DNA of 7,611 bases, from assembly GCA_030594505.1 (NCBI GenBank), contig JAUVFC010000081.1, positions 1 to 7,611 on the forward strand, given 5' to 3'. Within the stretch, counting starts at the first letter, position 1, and each line of letters opens with the position of its first letter. A program made the position numbers and the translations under genes. Below the pieces are notes generated by a model, which had not been told where the DNA came from, ran no database searches, and worked only from the letters and a program-made list of their open reading frames with translations. Source of the DNA: Desulfobacterales bacterium. GTDB taxonomy: Bacteria > Desulfobacterota > Desulfobacteria > Desulfobacterales > C00003106. Shown here piece after piece: positions 1 through 6,607 of this stretch.

Positions 1-1466
1 GTATTGTCCTTGCAGCAGTAGTTATTAATAGCGTAAGTATTGCTGCCGATGTGCCACAGTTGGATGTTATTGCGGATACCGCAGCGGACGGGTCCGCAGG
101 AGAAACGAAGCCCGCGATAGAATCAGTTGTGGTTGAGGCGGAAAGTAAGCCGGTCAAGGTCATAGGGGAAGAAGGCAGGCCGCCTGAAGCAGTAAAAGAA
201 ATCCCGACCGGAATTGCGGATAAATTAGAACCCGTAGAAGATAAACCGAATGCGATAGAACCTATCTATGTTCGTGCGCTCAGAAAGATTGAGCCCGGTC
301 ACAATGATTCTAATCCTGTATGGTCTCCCTCCGGTGAGATGATCGCATTTGAGCGAGGTGAAAAAGACAAAAAAGAACTTATTATTACACGGTTAGACGG
401 ATCGATTGTGCAGAAGATATACTATCAGTTGTCTGAAAAGACAGATGATGACATGAGTTTTTTCTTGCCCGGCGATTGTGAAGAGGTGAGTTACAATTCC
501 GGAGTAACCTGGTCGCCTGCCGGCGATCTTTTTGTGTTCATGAGTAATGGCGGAGGTGGCAACTATGATCTTTACATCTGTGAGCTTGAAAGTAAGACAA
601 CAATAAGACTTACCGAGCATGATGGAAAAGACGGCCACGCAGCGTGGTCCCCGGTAGCTGACGACCTGGTTTTCGTATCAGGTCGAACGGGTAAAGCGGA
701 GATCTATCTCATGAGCTTTGCAAACAAAGCACCCCCGCCGATTAAGAAAAAAGGATTTTTCAATAAAGTCATGAGCGTTGCAAACAATGTAACAGACAAA
801 ATAAGAGACAAAATAACAGACAAAGCAGCAGAAAAAGCAGCAGAAAAACCAATAGACAAAGCAACAGAGAAAGCAACAAACAAAACAACGACGCGACTTA
901 CACATGGAGAAAAGTCATATTTGTATCCTCAGTGGTCTCCTGACGGCAAGAAGATTGCGATGATCTATGGAAGCAATGAAAATCACGATATTTATTTGAT
1001 CGGCGATGTAACAAAACCGGCAGAGACATTGAAAGCGCTTACTACGTGGGACTATGACGACCTGAGGCCGATATGGTCTCCTGACGGCAAAAAGATTGCC
1101 TTTTATTCTAACTATAGTCCCGGGAATGACGGGAAGGTTTGGTCTATTATCGTTATTAGCTCTGACGGTTCGGACCCCATGGAAGGTAAAGGCCTTGCTG
1201 CGAAGGTAGTGGCGTCCGATGTTGTCCCGGACTTAGAGCGCGGGCCGGCCTGGATGCCCGACAGCGCCAGAATCATATACGCAAAGAATGACGGGCGTAA
1301 ATACAATCCGATTTATATTGTTGATCTTGACGAGAAAACCAATCTCCTGCTCAAGACAGATACAAAGATGAACCACGATATAACCTGCTCAGTTGGCGGA
1401 GCCATTGCGTTTCGCGCCCAGGTTGAGCAGTGGGACCACATATATGTTCTGGTGTTGGAAAACTAG
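1..1466 (+). CDS. Exported PD40/TolB-like beta-propeller protein, 5' end outside window
   Basis: The reading frame is open from base 3, giving 487 visible residues before the TAG at 1464-1466. The first residues, IVLAAVVINSVSIAAD, are the core and cleavage region of a signal peptide, so the true start is upstream and a GTG at 51 is not the start. Next comes a Pro/Glu/Lys/Val-rich stretch of about 85 residues (bases 51-300), probably a flexible linker. Six PD40-type repeats follow, with the W-S-P-x-G/D-x-x-I-x-F pattern, beginning near bases 303, 501, 630, 918, 1056 and 1236. PD40 repeats form the propeller of TolB and of many periplasmic binding or scaffold proteins. I see no TolB N-terminal domain, so calling it TolB itself would go too far. 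Between repeats 3 and 4 a lysine-rich insert (about 720-890) interrupts what is normally a short loop. Partner and substrate are unknown. The fold and export calls are firm; the function is not. Confidence 0.88.
   Translation, partial: IVLAAVVINSVSIAADVPQLDVIADTAADGSAGETKPAIESVVVEAESKPVKVIGEEGRPPEAVKEIPTGIADKLEPVEDKPNAIEPIYVRALRKIEPGHNDSNPVWSPSGEMIAFERGEKDKKELIITRLDGSIVQKIYYQLSEKTDDDMSFFLPGDCEEVSYNSGVTWSPAGDLFVFMSNGGGGNYDLYICELESKTTIRLTEHDGKDGHAAWSPVADDLVFVSGRTGKAEIYLMSFANKAPPPIKKKGFFNKVMSVANNVTDKIRDKITDKAAEKAAEKPIDKATEKATNKTTTRLTHGEKSYLYPQWSPDGKKIAMIYGSNENHDIYLIGDVTKPAETLKALTTWDYDDLRPIWSPDGKKIAFYSNYSPGNDGKVWSIIVISSDGSDPMEGKGLAAKVVASDVVPDLERGPAWMPDSARIIYAKNDGRKYNPIYIVDLDEKTNLLLKTDTKMNHDITCSVGGAIAFRAQVEQWDHIYVLVLEN
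792..887 (+). repeat. Eight tandem 12-bp units coding a Lys-rich tetrapeptide repeat
   Basis: Eight consecutive 12-base units, consensus close to acaGAcAAAgcA, encode TDKI-RDKI-TDKA-AEKA and then AEKP-IDKA-TEKA-TNKT. The third base of every codon is A, C or G and never T, and the + strand is strongly purine-rich here. The unit length keeps the reading frame, so gain or loss of units would only change insert length. The encoded segment should form a charged helix with Lys and Asp/Glu recurring every four residues. It sits inside the propeller of the PD40 protein, after a Pro-rich and basic lead-in (APPPIKKKGFF). Confidence 0.85.
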
Positions 1467-1487
1467 TAGAGCGTTTTGCAATTAAAA

Positions 1488-1563
1488 TGTCATCTCGACC
1501 GAAGGGAGAGATCTTTGTAACTCATTGTTTTCGATAAGATTTCTCGCTTCGCTCGAAATGACA
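1488..1563. repeat. Intergenic imperfect inverted repeat (REP/MITE-like palindrome)
   Basis: The left arm 1488-1515 begins TGTCATCTCGACC and the right arm 1536-1563 ends GCTCGAAATGACA. The 28-base arms pair at 24 of 28 positions around a 20-base loop. Each arm is itself partly palindromic (TCTCG...CGA..GAGA type), so cruciform or cloverleaf folding is possible. Elements of this TGTCAT-TTCGA-GCGAAG-GAGA-ATCTT style occur as dispersed intergenic palindromes in many Gram-negative genomes; that is family knowledge, since no second copy lies in this window. No T-run follows on the + strand. On the - strand the hairpin is followed by TTTTAAT. It may end or protect the PD40 transcript, but that is inference. 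No transposase is nearby. Confidence 0.82.
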
Positions 1564-1594
1564 ACAATGTAACGTTATTTAGGAATTATAGTGT

Positions 1595-1602
1595 GAGAGG
1601 AG
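1595..1602 (+). promoter_or_regulatory. Ribosome binding site that sets the TPR gene start at 1608
   Basis: GAGAGGAG lies 5 bases before the ATG at 1608. The in-frame GTG at 1593 overlaps this site and has no ribosome binding site of its own. Starting at 1608 also puts the basic MRR directly before the hydrophobic signal-peptide core. The ATG at 1608 is therefore preferred. Confidence 0.8.
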
Positions 1603-1607
1603 TGCAT

Positions 1608-3086
1608 ATGAGACGAGTCATGTTGTTCAGCGTCATAATTCTTTTGTTTTCAGCGCCATCGTATTCTACAGATGACCCCGTGAAATACGGAATGAGGCTC
1701 TACAAAATGCATCACTATGAACAGGCGGCCGACTTGTTCCACTCATGTCTGCCTTCCGCCAAGCCCGGCAAGGAAGGGCCTGTTTACTTGAGTGCCGGCA
1801 TGGTTTGTCTTAAAAACGCCGAGTTATACCGTGAGCTGTACCATGCATCCCTGTCAGTGCATGTTGACTATCTCAAGAGACTCTCCGCTGTTAGGGGAAA
1901 GGGCAGGAGCCGCTTTGTAAAATTTTATATGGGTGACACATTCCTGGAAGGCGGAAAACCCGGCAAGGCGATATCTTATTTCAAAAAATTTATTGCGGAT
2001 AAGACGGTGAAACCAAAATACAAAGCCATTGCCAGGATAAGGATGGGGGTCTGTTATTATTTGCAGGGGAAAAAGCAGGAGGCAAATAATCTCTGGAGGG
2101 GCCTGAAAAAAAATGACCCTGTGATATTGTCGGAACTCGCAGCGGCTTACAGCAGGGTAGGGCTTACGGCCAGGAATCCTTCAGCGATGTGTGAAAAGGC
2201 GCTCGCTTTGATGAAAAGCTCTAATAAAGGGGCATCAATGCGGGTAGTGAACAACGTCATCGGGGTTTACGCCAGGGAGGGGCTCCTTGACAAGGGGATT
2301 GACCTGCTCAAGACCGCGGACATGAGGGCGTTTTCATATGAAGAGGTACTGGTCAAAAACAAGGTGATCCGGTTCTACGACCTCTCTTTGCTCAACAACC
2401 TGTCAATGCTTTACGGAAAGGCATGTCTGAAATATCTCAAAAAGGCGACAGCAGATGCCAAGGTCAAAGATACGGCACAATATTACCTCGGCAAGGCGTA
2501 TGCCCTGTTCGGCAGCATTGATCAGTCAATCAAGGCTACCGATTCATTTATCTCATCGGCGCGGATGCCGCAGCAGTATAAAAACAGGGCAAAGGTGCAG
2601 GGCGCTGCCAATTGTTACCGGAAGGGCCGAAAGACGGAAGCAATGAGTCTATTGAAGAAGCTTTCGCAGCAGCCCGCACCCGATTTGCATGCAGAGATCC
2701 TCTTCGCGTGCAGCAGGCTTAAGCTTGAATGCCCGCAGTTGGTCGCAAAGGCATCAGCTTTGGCTGAGGCAGGAGAGGGGAAGAGGTTTTCCGTTGTTAA
2801 CTTTGCGATAGGCAAATACTACTTGTGGAAGAAGAACCACAAAAAGGCAGTCTTTTACATGGAGGCAGGGCGGGACAAAAGCAACAAGAACAGGATTGAG
2901 TATAATGACCCCTTGATGTTTGTAAACCTGGCTGAGGCATATTACCGTACCAAGCAATTCTCCGAGGCCCTGGAAATATATTTTGAGATGAGCAAGCAGT
3001 TTCCGGCGATACGCCAGATACAGGTTGCCATGCAGGGTGTGTACTCTATGGAACAGAAGAGCGCGGGGGATGTTAAAATTTTTTAG
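1608..3086 (+). CDS. Exported tetratricopeptide-repeat (TPR) protein, first gene of the importer operon
   Basis: The product has 492 residues. It opens with a Sec-type signal peptide (MRRVMLFSVIILLFSAPSYS, likely cut near residue 20) and has no lipobox cysteine, so it should be periplasmic or otherwise exported. The rest is alpha-helical with TPR-like helix pairs beginning near residues 25, 103, 139, 288, 324, 394 and 436. The clearest are 103-136 (FYMGDTFLEGGKPGKAISYF) and 436-469 (NLAEAYYRTKQFSEALEIYF). The region from about 175 to 285 is probably more degenerate repeat. TPR arrays are protein-binding scaffolds, and no catalytic motif is visible. The gene ends 38 bases before the solute-binding protein gene, on the same strand and with no terminator between, so co-transcription with the importer is likely. 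A role as accessory to the transporter is inferred from position only. An alternative is a CpoB/YbgF- or BamD-like envelope protein, but the length and repeat layout do not clearly match either. Confidence 0.85.
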   Translation: MRRVMLFSVIILLFSAPSYSTDDPVKYGMRLYKMHHYEQAADLFHSCLPSAKPGKEGPVYLSAGMVCLKNAELYRELYHASLSVHVDYLKRLSAVRGKGRSRFVKFYMGDTFLEGGKPGKAISYFKKFIADKTVKPKYKAIARIRMGVCYYLQGKKQEANNLWRGLKKNDPVILSELAAAYSRVGLTARNPSAMCEKALALMKSSNKGASMRVVNNVIGVYAREGLLDKGIDLLKTADMRAFSYEEVLVKNKVIRFYDLSLLNNLSMLYGKACLKYLKKATADAKVKDTAQYYLGKAYALFGSIDQSIKATDSFISSARMPQQYKNRAKVQGAANCYRKGRKTEAMSLLKKLSQQPAPDLHAEILFACSRLKLECPQLVAKASALAEAGEGKRFSVVNFAIGKYYLWKKNHKKAVFYMEAGRDKSNKNRIEYNDPLMFVNLAEAYYRTKQFSEALEIYFEMSKQFPAIRQIQVAMQGVYSMEQKSAGDVKIF

Positions 3087-3090
3087 ATGC

Positions 3091-3108
3091 TTAATAGAAA
3101 TCTATTAA
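3091..3108. promoter_or_regulatory. Perfect AT-rich palindrome between the TPR and binding-protein genes
   Basis: TTAATAGA-AA-TCTATTAA is a perfect inverted repeat with 8-base arms and a 2-base centre. It starts 5 bases after the TPR stop codon and ends just before the ribosome binding site GAGGAGGGG (3113-3121) of the next gene. It could be an operator for a dimeric regulator, or a weak RNA hairpin marking a processing or attenuation point within the operon. It lacks the GC-rich stem and T-run of an intrinsic terminator. The sequence is seen; the role is inferred. Confidence 0.45.
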
Positions 3109-3124
3109 CCTTGAGGAGGGGATC

Positions 3125-4744
3125 ATGAAAAGGTTGCAGGGTATTCTTTTATTAATTTTCTTTGTTACATTCGGAATCATGGTGTCTCAATCAGAGGCGG
3201 CACGGAAGAAGGACGGGAGGCCGGATGGAGGTACGGTGAAGTACGGTGAATTCGGCAGACCGACTACATTAGACTCAATCACCAGCAATGATATGATCTC
3301 TTTGCGGATTACCGAGCTTATTTTTAACGGCCTTGTGGGCATTGACCAAAAGCAGGAGATTGTGCCCGAGTTGGCAAAGCGGTGGGAGATATCCGATAAT
3401 GGCCGTACGTATACCTTTTCCCTGAGGAAGGATGTGACATGGCATCCCAGAGAGGGGGAGAAGCCGGTCCCATTTACGGCCGACGATGTCATATTTACCT
3501 ATGACATTATGATGCATCCCAAAACCATTACATCTCTCAAGGTCCGGTATGAGTTTATAGAAAGCGCTACCAAGGTTGATGATTACACGGTGCGGTTTAC
3601 ACTCAAAAGACCTATCCTCAATGCGCTTGCCAGGTTCAGCTTCAAGATAATCCCAAAACATGGACCAAGCAACTCCAACTATCTCACGAGGAAGGACCCC
3701 TTTGTGCACAATCCCATTGGGACCGGCCCGTATATGCTTAAGGATATCACAGCCGACCGTGAGGTCATACTTGTGGCAAACGATAACTATTTCAAAGGCC
3801 GCCCTCATATAGACAAGTTCATTGCCAAGCCTTTTGCGGACCAGAACATCATGACTCAGGCGTTGATGTTCAATGCCATTAATATGATTGTGCTGGTGAA
3901 TCCCAGGAATATACCCGAAATACAGGGCGACAAGCGCTTTGTCCTGCAGCCTTATAATGCGCTGTCGTACTCGTTCTTTGCCTACAACATGCGAAGCAGG
4001 TTGCTCGCCGACAAGCGTGTGCGAAAGGCTTTTACCTATGCGGTGAACAGGCAGGAAATGCTCAATGCATTTTTTAATGGTCAGGGAACCCTTGTCTCAG
4101 GCCCGTTTGCACCCGGAAGCTGGGCTTATAACCTGGATGTCCAGTCAGTCCCGTATAGCACTAAAAAGGCGCTTAATCTCTTAAAGGAGGCGGGGTTTGT
4201 TCGGGGAGCCAATGGTATTATGGAGAAGGACGGTGAGAAACTCTCTTTGATACTGAAGGTGCCGATAGAAAAAGAGAGCGAAGCTGTAAAACGCGTAGTG
4301 CTTGCCTTCAGGAGCTATCTTAAGAAAATCGGCGTGGATATAAAGGTGGAGTTCAAGGAATGGTTGTCCTGGAAAGAGGATGTTTTCCTCAAGCATAATT
4401 TTGATATCATATTTGCGTCCTGGGTGTTTGACGATTCCGCTGATATATCTTCCCTCTTTCATTCGTCAGAGATAGGTCCATGGAAGAACAACTTCGGCGC
4501 CTATTCCAATCCGAATGTAGACACCCTTATCGTGGAAAGCAAACTGACGCTCGATCACGAAAAACGGAGAACCATAAACCGAAAACTTCATGCTATTATC
4601 GCAGAGGAGAACCCCTACACCTTCCTTTGGACACTCACGAACTATGCGGCGTACAATAAGAAATTGAGACACGTGGCTATCCATCCTTACAAGTTCTTCA
4701 CGTTTGCCGACGAGTGGTTCATGCCTAAAGGAGGCCGGAGATAA
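3125..4744 (+). CDS. ABC importer solute-binding protein, family 5 (peptide/nickel type)
   Basis: This 539-residue periplasmic protein captures the ligand and hands it to the permease pair encoded next. It has a signal peptide (residues 1 to about 26: MKR, a hydrophobic core, then SQSEA-A) without a lipobox cysteine, which fits a soluble periplasmic protein in a diderm. Family 5 (SBP_bac_5) marks include GEFGRPTTLDS at 41-51, the signature PELAKRWEISDNGRTYTFSL at 81-100 followed by RKDVTWH, FTADDVIFTYD at 117-127, NPIGTGPY at 196-203 and DKRVRKAFTYAVNRQEM at 296-312. Length is normal for DppA/OppA relatives. The start has a strong ribosome binding site (GAGGAGGGG, 3113-3121). The stop overlaps the next start by one base (TAATG), implying translational coupling. 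Oligo- or dipeptides are the default ligand, but this family also binds nickel chelates, glutathione and oligosaccharides, and the sequence alone does not decide. Confidence 0.93.
   Translation: MKRLQGILLLIFFVTFGIMVSQSEAARKKDGRPDGGTVKYGEFGRPTTLDSITSNDMISLRITELIFNGLVGIDQKQEIVPELAKRWEISDNGRTYTFSLRKDVTWHPREGEKPVPFTADDVIFTYDIMMHPKTITSLKVRYEFIESATKVDDYTVRFTLKRPILNALARFSFKIIPKHGPSNSNYLTRKDPFVHNPIGTGPYMLKDITADREVILVANDNYFKGRPHIDKFIAKPFADQNIMTQALMFNAINMIVLVNPRNIPEIQGDKRFVLQPYNALSYSFFAYNMRSRLLADKRVRKAFTYAVNRQEMLNAFFNGQGTLVSGPFAPGSWAYNLDVQSVPYSTKKALNLLKEAGFVRGANGIMEKDGEKLSLILKVPIEKESEAVKRVVLAFRSYLKKIGVDIKVEFKEWLSWKEDVFLKHNFDIIFASWVFDDSADISSLFHSSEIGPWKNNFGAYSNPNVDTLIVESKLTLDHEKRRTINRKLHAIIAEENPYTFLWTLTNYAAYNKKLRHVAIHPYKFFTFADEWFMPKGGRR
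3231..3250 (+). repeat. Exact 10-bp tandem duplication near the 5' end of the binding-protein gene
   Basis: GTACGGTGAA occurs twice with no gap (3231-3240 and 3241-3250), inside codons for TVKYGEF just after the signal peptide. Ten bases is not a multiple of three, so loss or gain of one copy would break the reading frame. Two copies may simply be chance. Confidence 0.6.
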
Positions 4745-5688
4745 TGAAGCTTTCCTCTATTAGACCCATAGCGTTATTGCTGTCAAGAGAGCTGATTGTT
4801 ACTGCGCTTTTGCTTCTGGGAGTGAGCTTTGTAGTGTTTATTATCCTTTATCTGTCGCCGGGCGATCCGTTCAGCGCCCTGCTCAACGGGCAGATGGCTG
4901 CCGATAATGCGTCATCGGCGGGGATGTCCGTTGCATGGTATGCGCAGTATCTGTCTTGGCTGGGCAATATACTCCGTGGAGATTTAGGCTCGTCCCTACG
5001 CACGGGGCTGCCTGTCTTAAATGAGGTTATTCGGGTGGGGATCAATACTCTCTATCTCACAATCGGATCCATGTCCATAACGCTTATAATAGCGGTGCCC
5101 ATTGCCCTTTTTTCAGCACGACGCGGTATGAACGTGTATAACTGGACGTTTACCATGTTTGCCTATGTGGTCTCCGCCCTGCCGGTCTTCTGGCTGGGGT
5201 ATATTGTTATATATGTCTTCATGCACAAGTTTGGACTGTTTCCGCTCGCTTTCGGTTTTTCGGGTACGAAATTGAGCTGGCTCTATTTTCTGCTCCCCGT
5301 CTTTGTGCTTGGAGTCGGCAACGGCACCATGAGCGAGGTTGTCCGTTACCTGCGTGAGGAGATAGGGAGGGTATTCTCCGAGGAGTATATCCGCACTGCC
5401 CTCGCAAAGGGGGGATCGATATGGAAGCATTCTTTTAAAGAGGGCTTTTTAATACCAATAACTGAAATTATTGCATCCAAGATACCGTTCATCCTTGGTG
5501 GCGCAGTGGTAGTGGAACAGGTATTCAACTGGCCCGGGATGGGGAGGATGGCATGGCAGGCAGCTCAGGACAGGGACTATCCGATTATTATGGGCATTGC
5601 TATCCTGTCGGCTATCTTTGTCCGTTTGGGGAGTCTGCTTCAGAGAGTTGTGTATATAATGGTAAATCCAAGGGCCTCCCGAGAATAA
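4744..5688 (+). CDS. ABC importer permease, OppB/DppB type
   Basis: This is a 314-residue inner-membrane subunit forming half of the translocation channel. Family marks in order are: TM1 at about 17-37 running into LSPGDP (37-42), the periplasmic stretch YLSWLGNILRGDLGSSLRTG (69-88), TM2 at about 100-123, TM3 around SALPVFWLGY (144-153), TM4 at about 178-195, the EAA coupling loop EEYIRTALAKGGSIWKHSF (213-231) that docks on the ATPase, then GGAVVVEQVFNWPGMGR (252-268), RDYPIIMG (277-284) and the C-terminal NPR (308-310). The segment between LSPGDP and YLSWLG is rather short and poor in the usual consensus. The EAA loop reads AKGGS where AKGLS is usual. The ATG shares its A with the preceding TAA stop and has the site AAAGGAGG at 4727-4734, 9 bases upstream, inside the binding-protein gene. 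Confidence 0.94.
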   Translation: MKLSSIRPIALLLSRELIVTALLLLGVSFVVFIILYLSPGDPFSALLNGQMAADNASSAGMSVAWYAQYLSWLGNILRGDLGSSLRTGLPVLNEVIRVGINTLYLTIGSMSITLIIAVPIALFSARRGMNVYNWTFTMFAYVVSALPVFWLGYIVIYVFMHKFGLFPLAFGFSGTKLSWLYFLLPVFVLGVGNGTMSEVVRYLREEIGRVFSEEYIRTALAKGGSIWKHSFKEGFLIPITEIIASKIPFILGGAVVVEQVFNWPGMGRMAWQAAQDRDYPIIMGIAILSAIFVRLGSLLQRVVYIMVNPRASRE

Positions 5689-5713
5689 CACGTTTAATGA
5701 GGATTATGGTTTT

Positions 5714-6607
5714 ATGAAAAGATATTCCCAGGTTTCAGTCGAAATAGGCGAATTTTCGAATCTTCCTTTCTGGAAAAAGACAGATTCCATGGACCTCGTG
5801 TATGTGGGGTATGGTCTTGTGATTGTTTCCCTTGTGGTAGTGTCATATATTTTAGGCGCATTCAATCTCCTGCCGCACGACCCCCAGGAAATAAACATTG
5901 ATTTATTGATGGTGTCTCCGGGAAATTCCGGTTACCTGCTTGGTACGGATTTTATGGGCAGAGATATTCTTTCGAGGCTGATAGTGGGTATTCAGGCGTA
6001 TTTCCTGCCCGGCCTCCTGGCTATTACTATAGCGCTCGTATTCGGCACTTTCCTCGGAGTGCTGGCCGGCCTTTGTGGTGAACGCATTGATATGGTGATT
6101 ACATATATTGCAAACCTGGTCGATTCATTCCCCCGGCTGGTGCTCATCCTGCTCATGGTCGCCGCGTTCAAGCCGGATATCTATTATATCATGATAATCG
6201 TCGGCATTACGAATGTGCCGGTAGTTGCCGCGCTCGTAAAGAGCAAGATCAATTTTCTCAAACAGAAGAATTTTATCGAGGCCGCTACCGCGCTCGGCCT
6301 CAGCAACAGAGTTATTATTCTAAAGCATATCCTGTGGTACAATTGCCGATCAGTGCTGATAATACAGGCAACGCTCGGCATGGCCGAGGCCATACTCATG
6401 GAAACAAGTCTCAGTTATCTCGGATTCGGCGTGCAGGAGCCGACACCCTCATGGGGGAATATGGTTCAGGCCGGGGCCAACTATTTCATGCAGGGCAAGT
6501 TCTGGTCTTCCACTGCGCCCGCACTTGCAATACTCTTTACCATAATGGGGTTTCACCTCCTTGGCGACGGGCTGAACAACATATTCGAGAGGAAGAGAAA
6601 CAAATGA
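5714..6607 (+). CDS. ABC importer permease, OppC/DppC type
   Basis: This is a 297-residue inner-membrane subunit, partner of the preceding permease. It has a cytoplasmic N-terminal tail of about 27 residues, TM1 at about 28-49 (OppC_N-like region), then the family motif LLGTDFMGRDILSRLI (75-90), TM2 at about 96-118, TM3 and TM4 between about 126 and 175, the EAA loop EAATALGLSNRVIILKHI (189-206), YLGFGVQEPTPSWGNM (235-250) and LLGDGLN (282-288). All family signatures are intact. The gap from the previous gene is 25 bases. The ribosome binding site is modest (TGAGGA, 5698-5703, 10 bases from ATG). An ATG at 5706 is in another frame and is not used. The stop overlaps the next gene's start in ATGA. 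Confidence 0.94.
   Translation: MKRYSQVSVEIGEFSNLPFWKKTDSMDLVYVGYGLVIVSLVVVSYILGAFNLLPHDPQEINIDLLMVSPGNSGYLLGTDFMGRDILSRLIVGIQAYFLPGLLAITIALVFGTFLGVLAGLCGERIDMVITYIANLVDSFPRLVLILLMVAAFKPDIYYIMIIVGITNVPVVAALVKSKINFLKQKNFIEAATALGLSNRVIILKHILWYNCRSVLIIQATLGMAEAILMETSLSYLGFGVQEPTPSWGNMVQAGANYFMQGKFWSSTAPALAILFTIMGFHLLGDGLNNIFERKRNK

Noticed and set aside
51..53. GTG at 51 as the start of the PD40 gene
   Set aside because: The frame is open upstream and encodes a signal-peptide core; this is an internal valine codon.
678..905. Cysteine-rich 75-residue reading frame on the - strand
   Set aside because: Its Cys/Phe repeats are the mirror of the purine-rich 12-bp tandem repeat in the PD40 gene; there is no independent coding evidence.
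1488..1563. Intrinsic terminator for the PD40 gene
   Set aside because: The stem is long but imperfect and no T-run follows it on the + strand; an element-type inverted repeat explains it better.
783..1573. Shared 11-mer AACAATGTAAC at 783-793 and 1563-1573
   Set aside because: Several 11-base matches are expected by chance in a window this size, and nothing around the two sites is alike.
1587..1592. TATAGT as a -10 promoter box for the TPR gene
   Set aside because: No plausible -35 box sits 16-18 bases upstream, and transcription would begin inside the ribosome binding site.
1593..1595. GTG at 1593 as the start of the TPR gene
   Set aside because: It overlaps the ribosome binding site for ATG 1608, has none of its own, and would add residues before a normal signal peptide.
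3275..3808. 177-residue reading frame on the - strand inside the binding-protein gene
   Set aside because: It lies wholly opposite a clear family 5 binding protein and shows no recognisable domain; it is a shadow frame.
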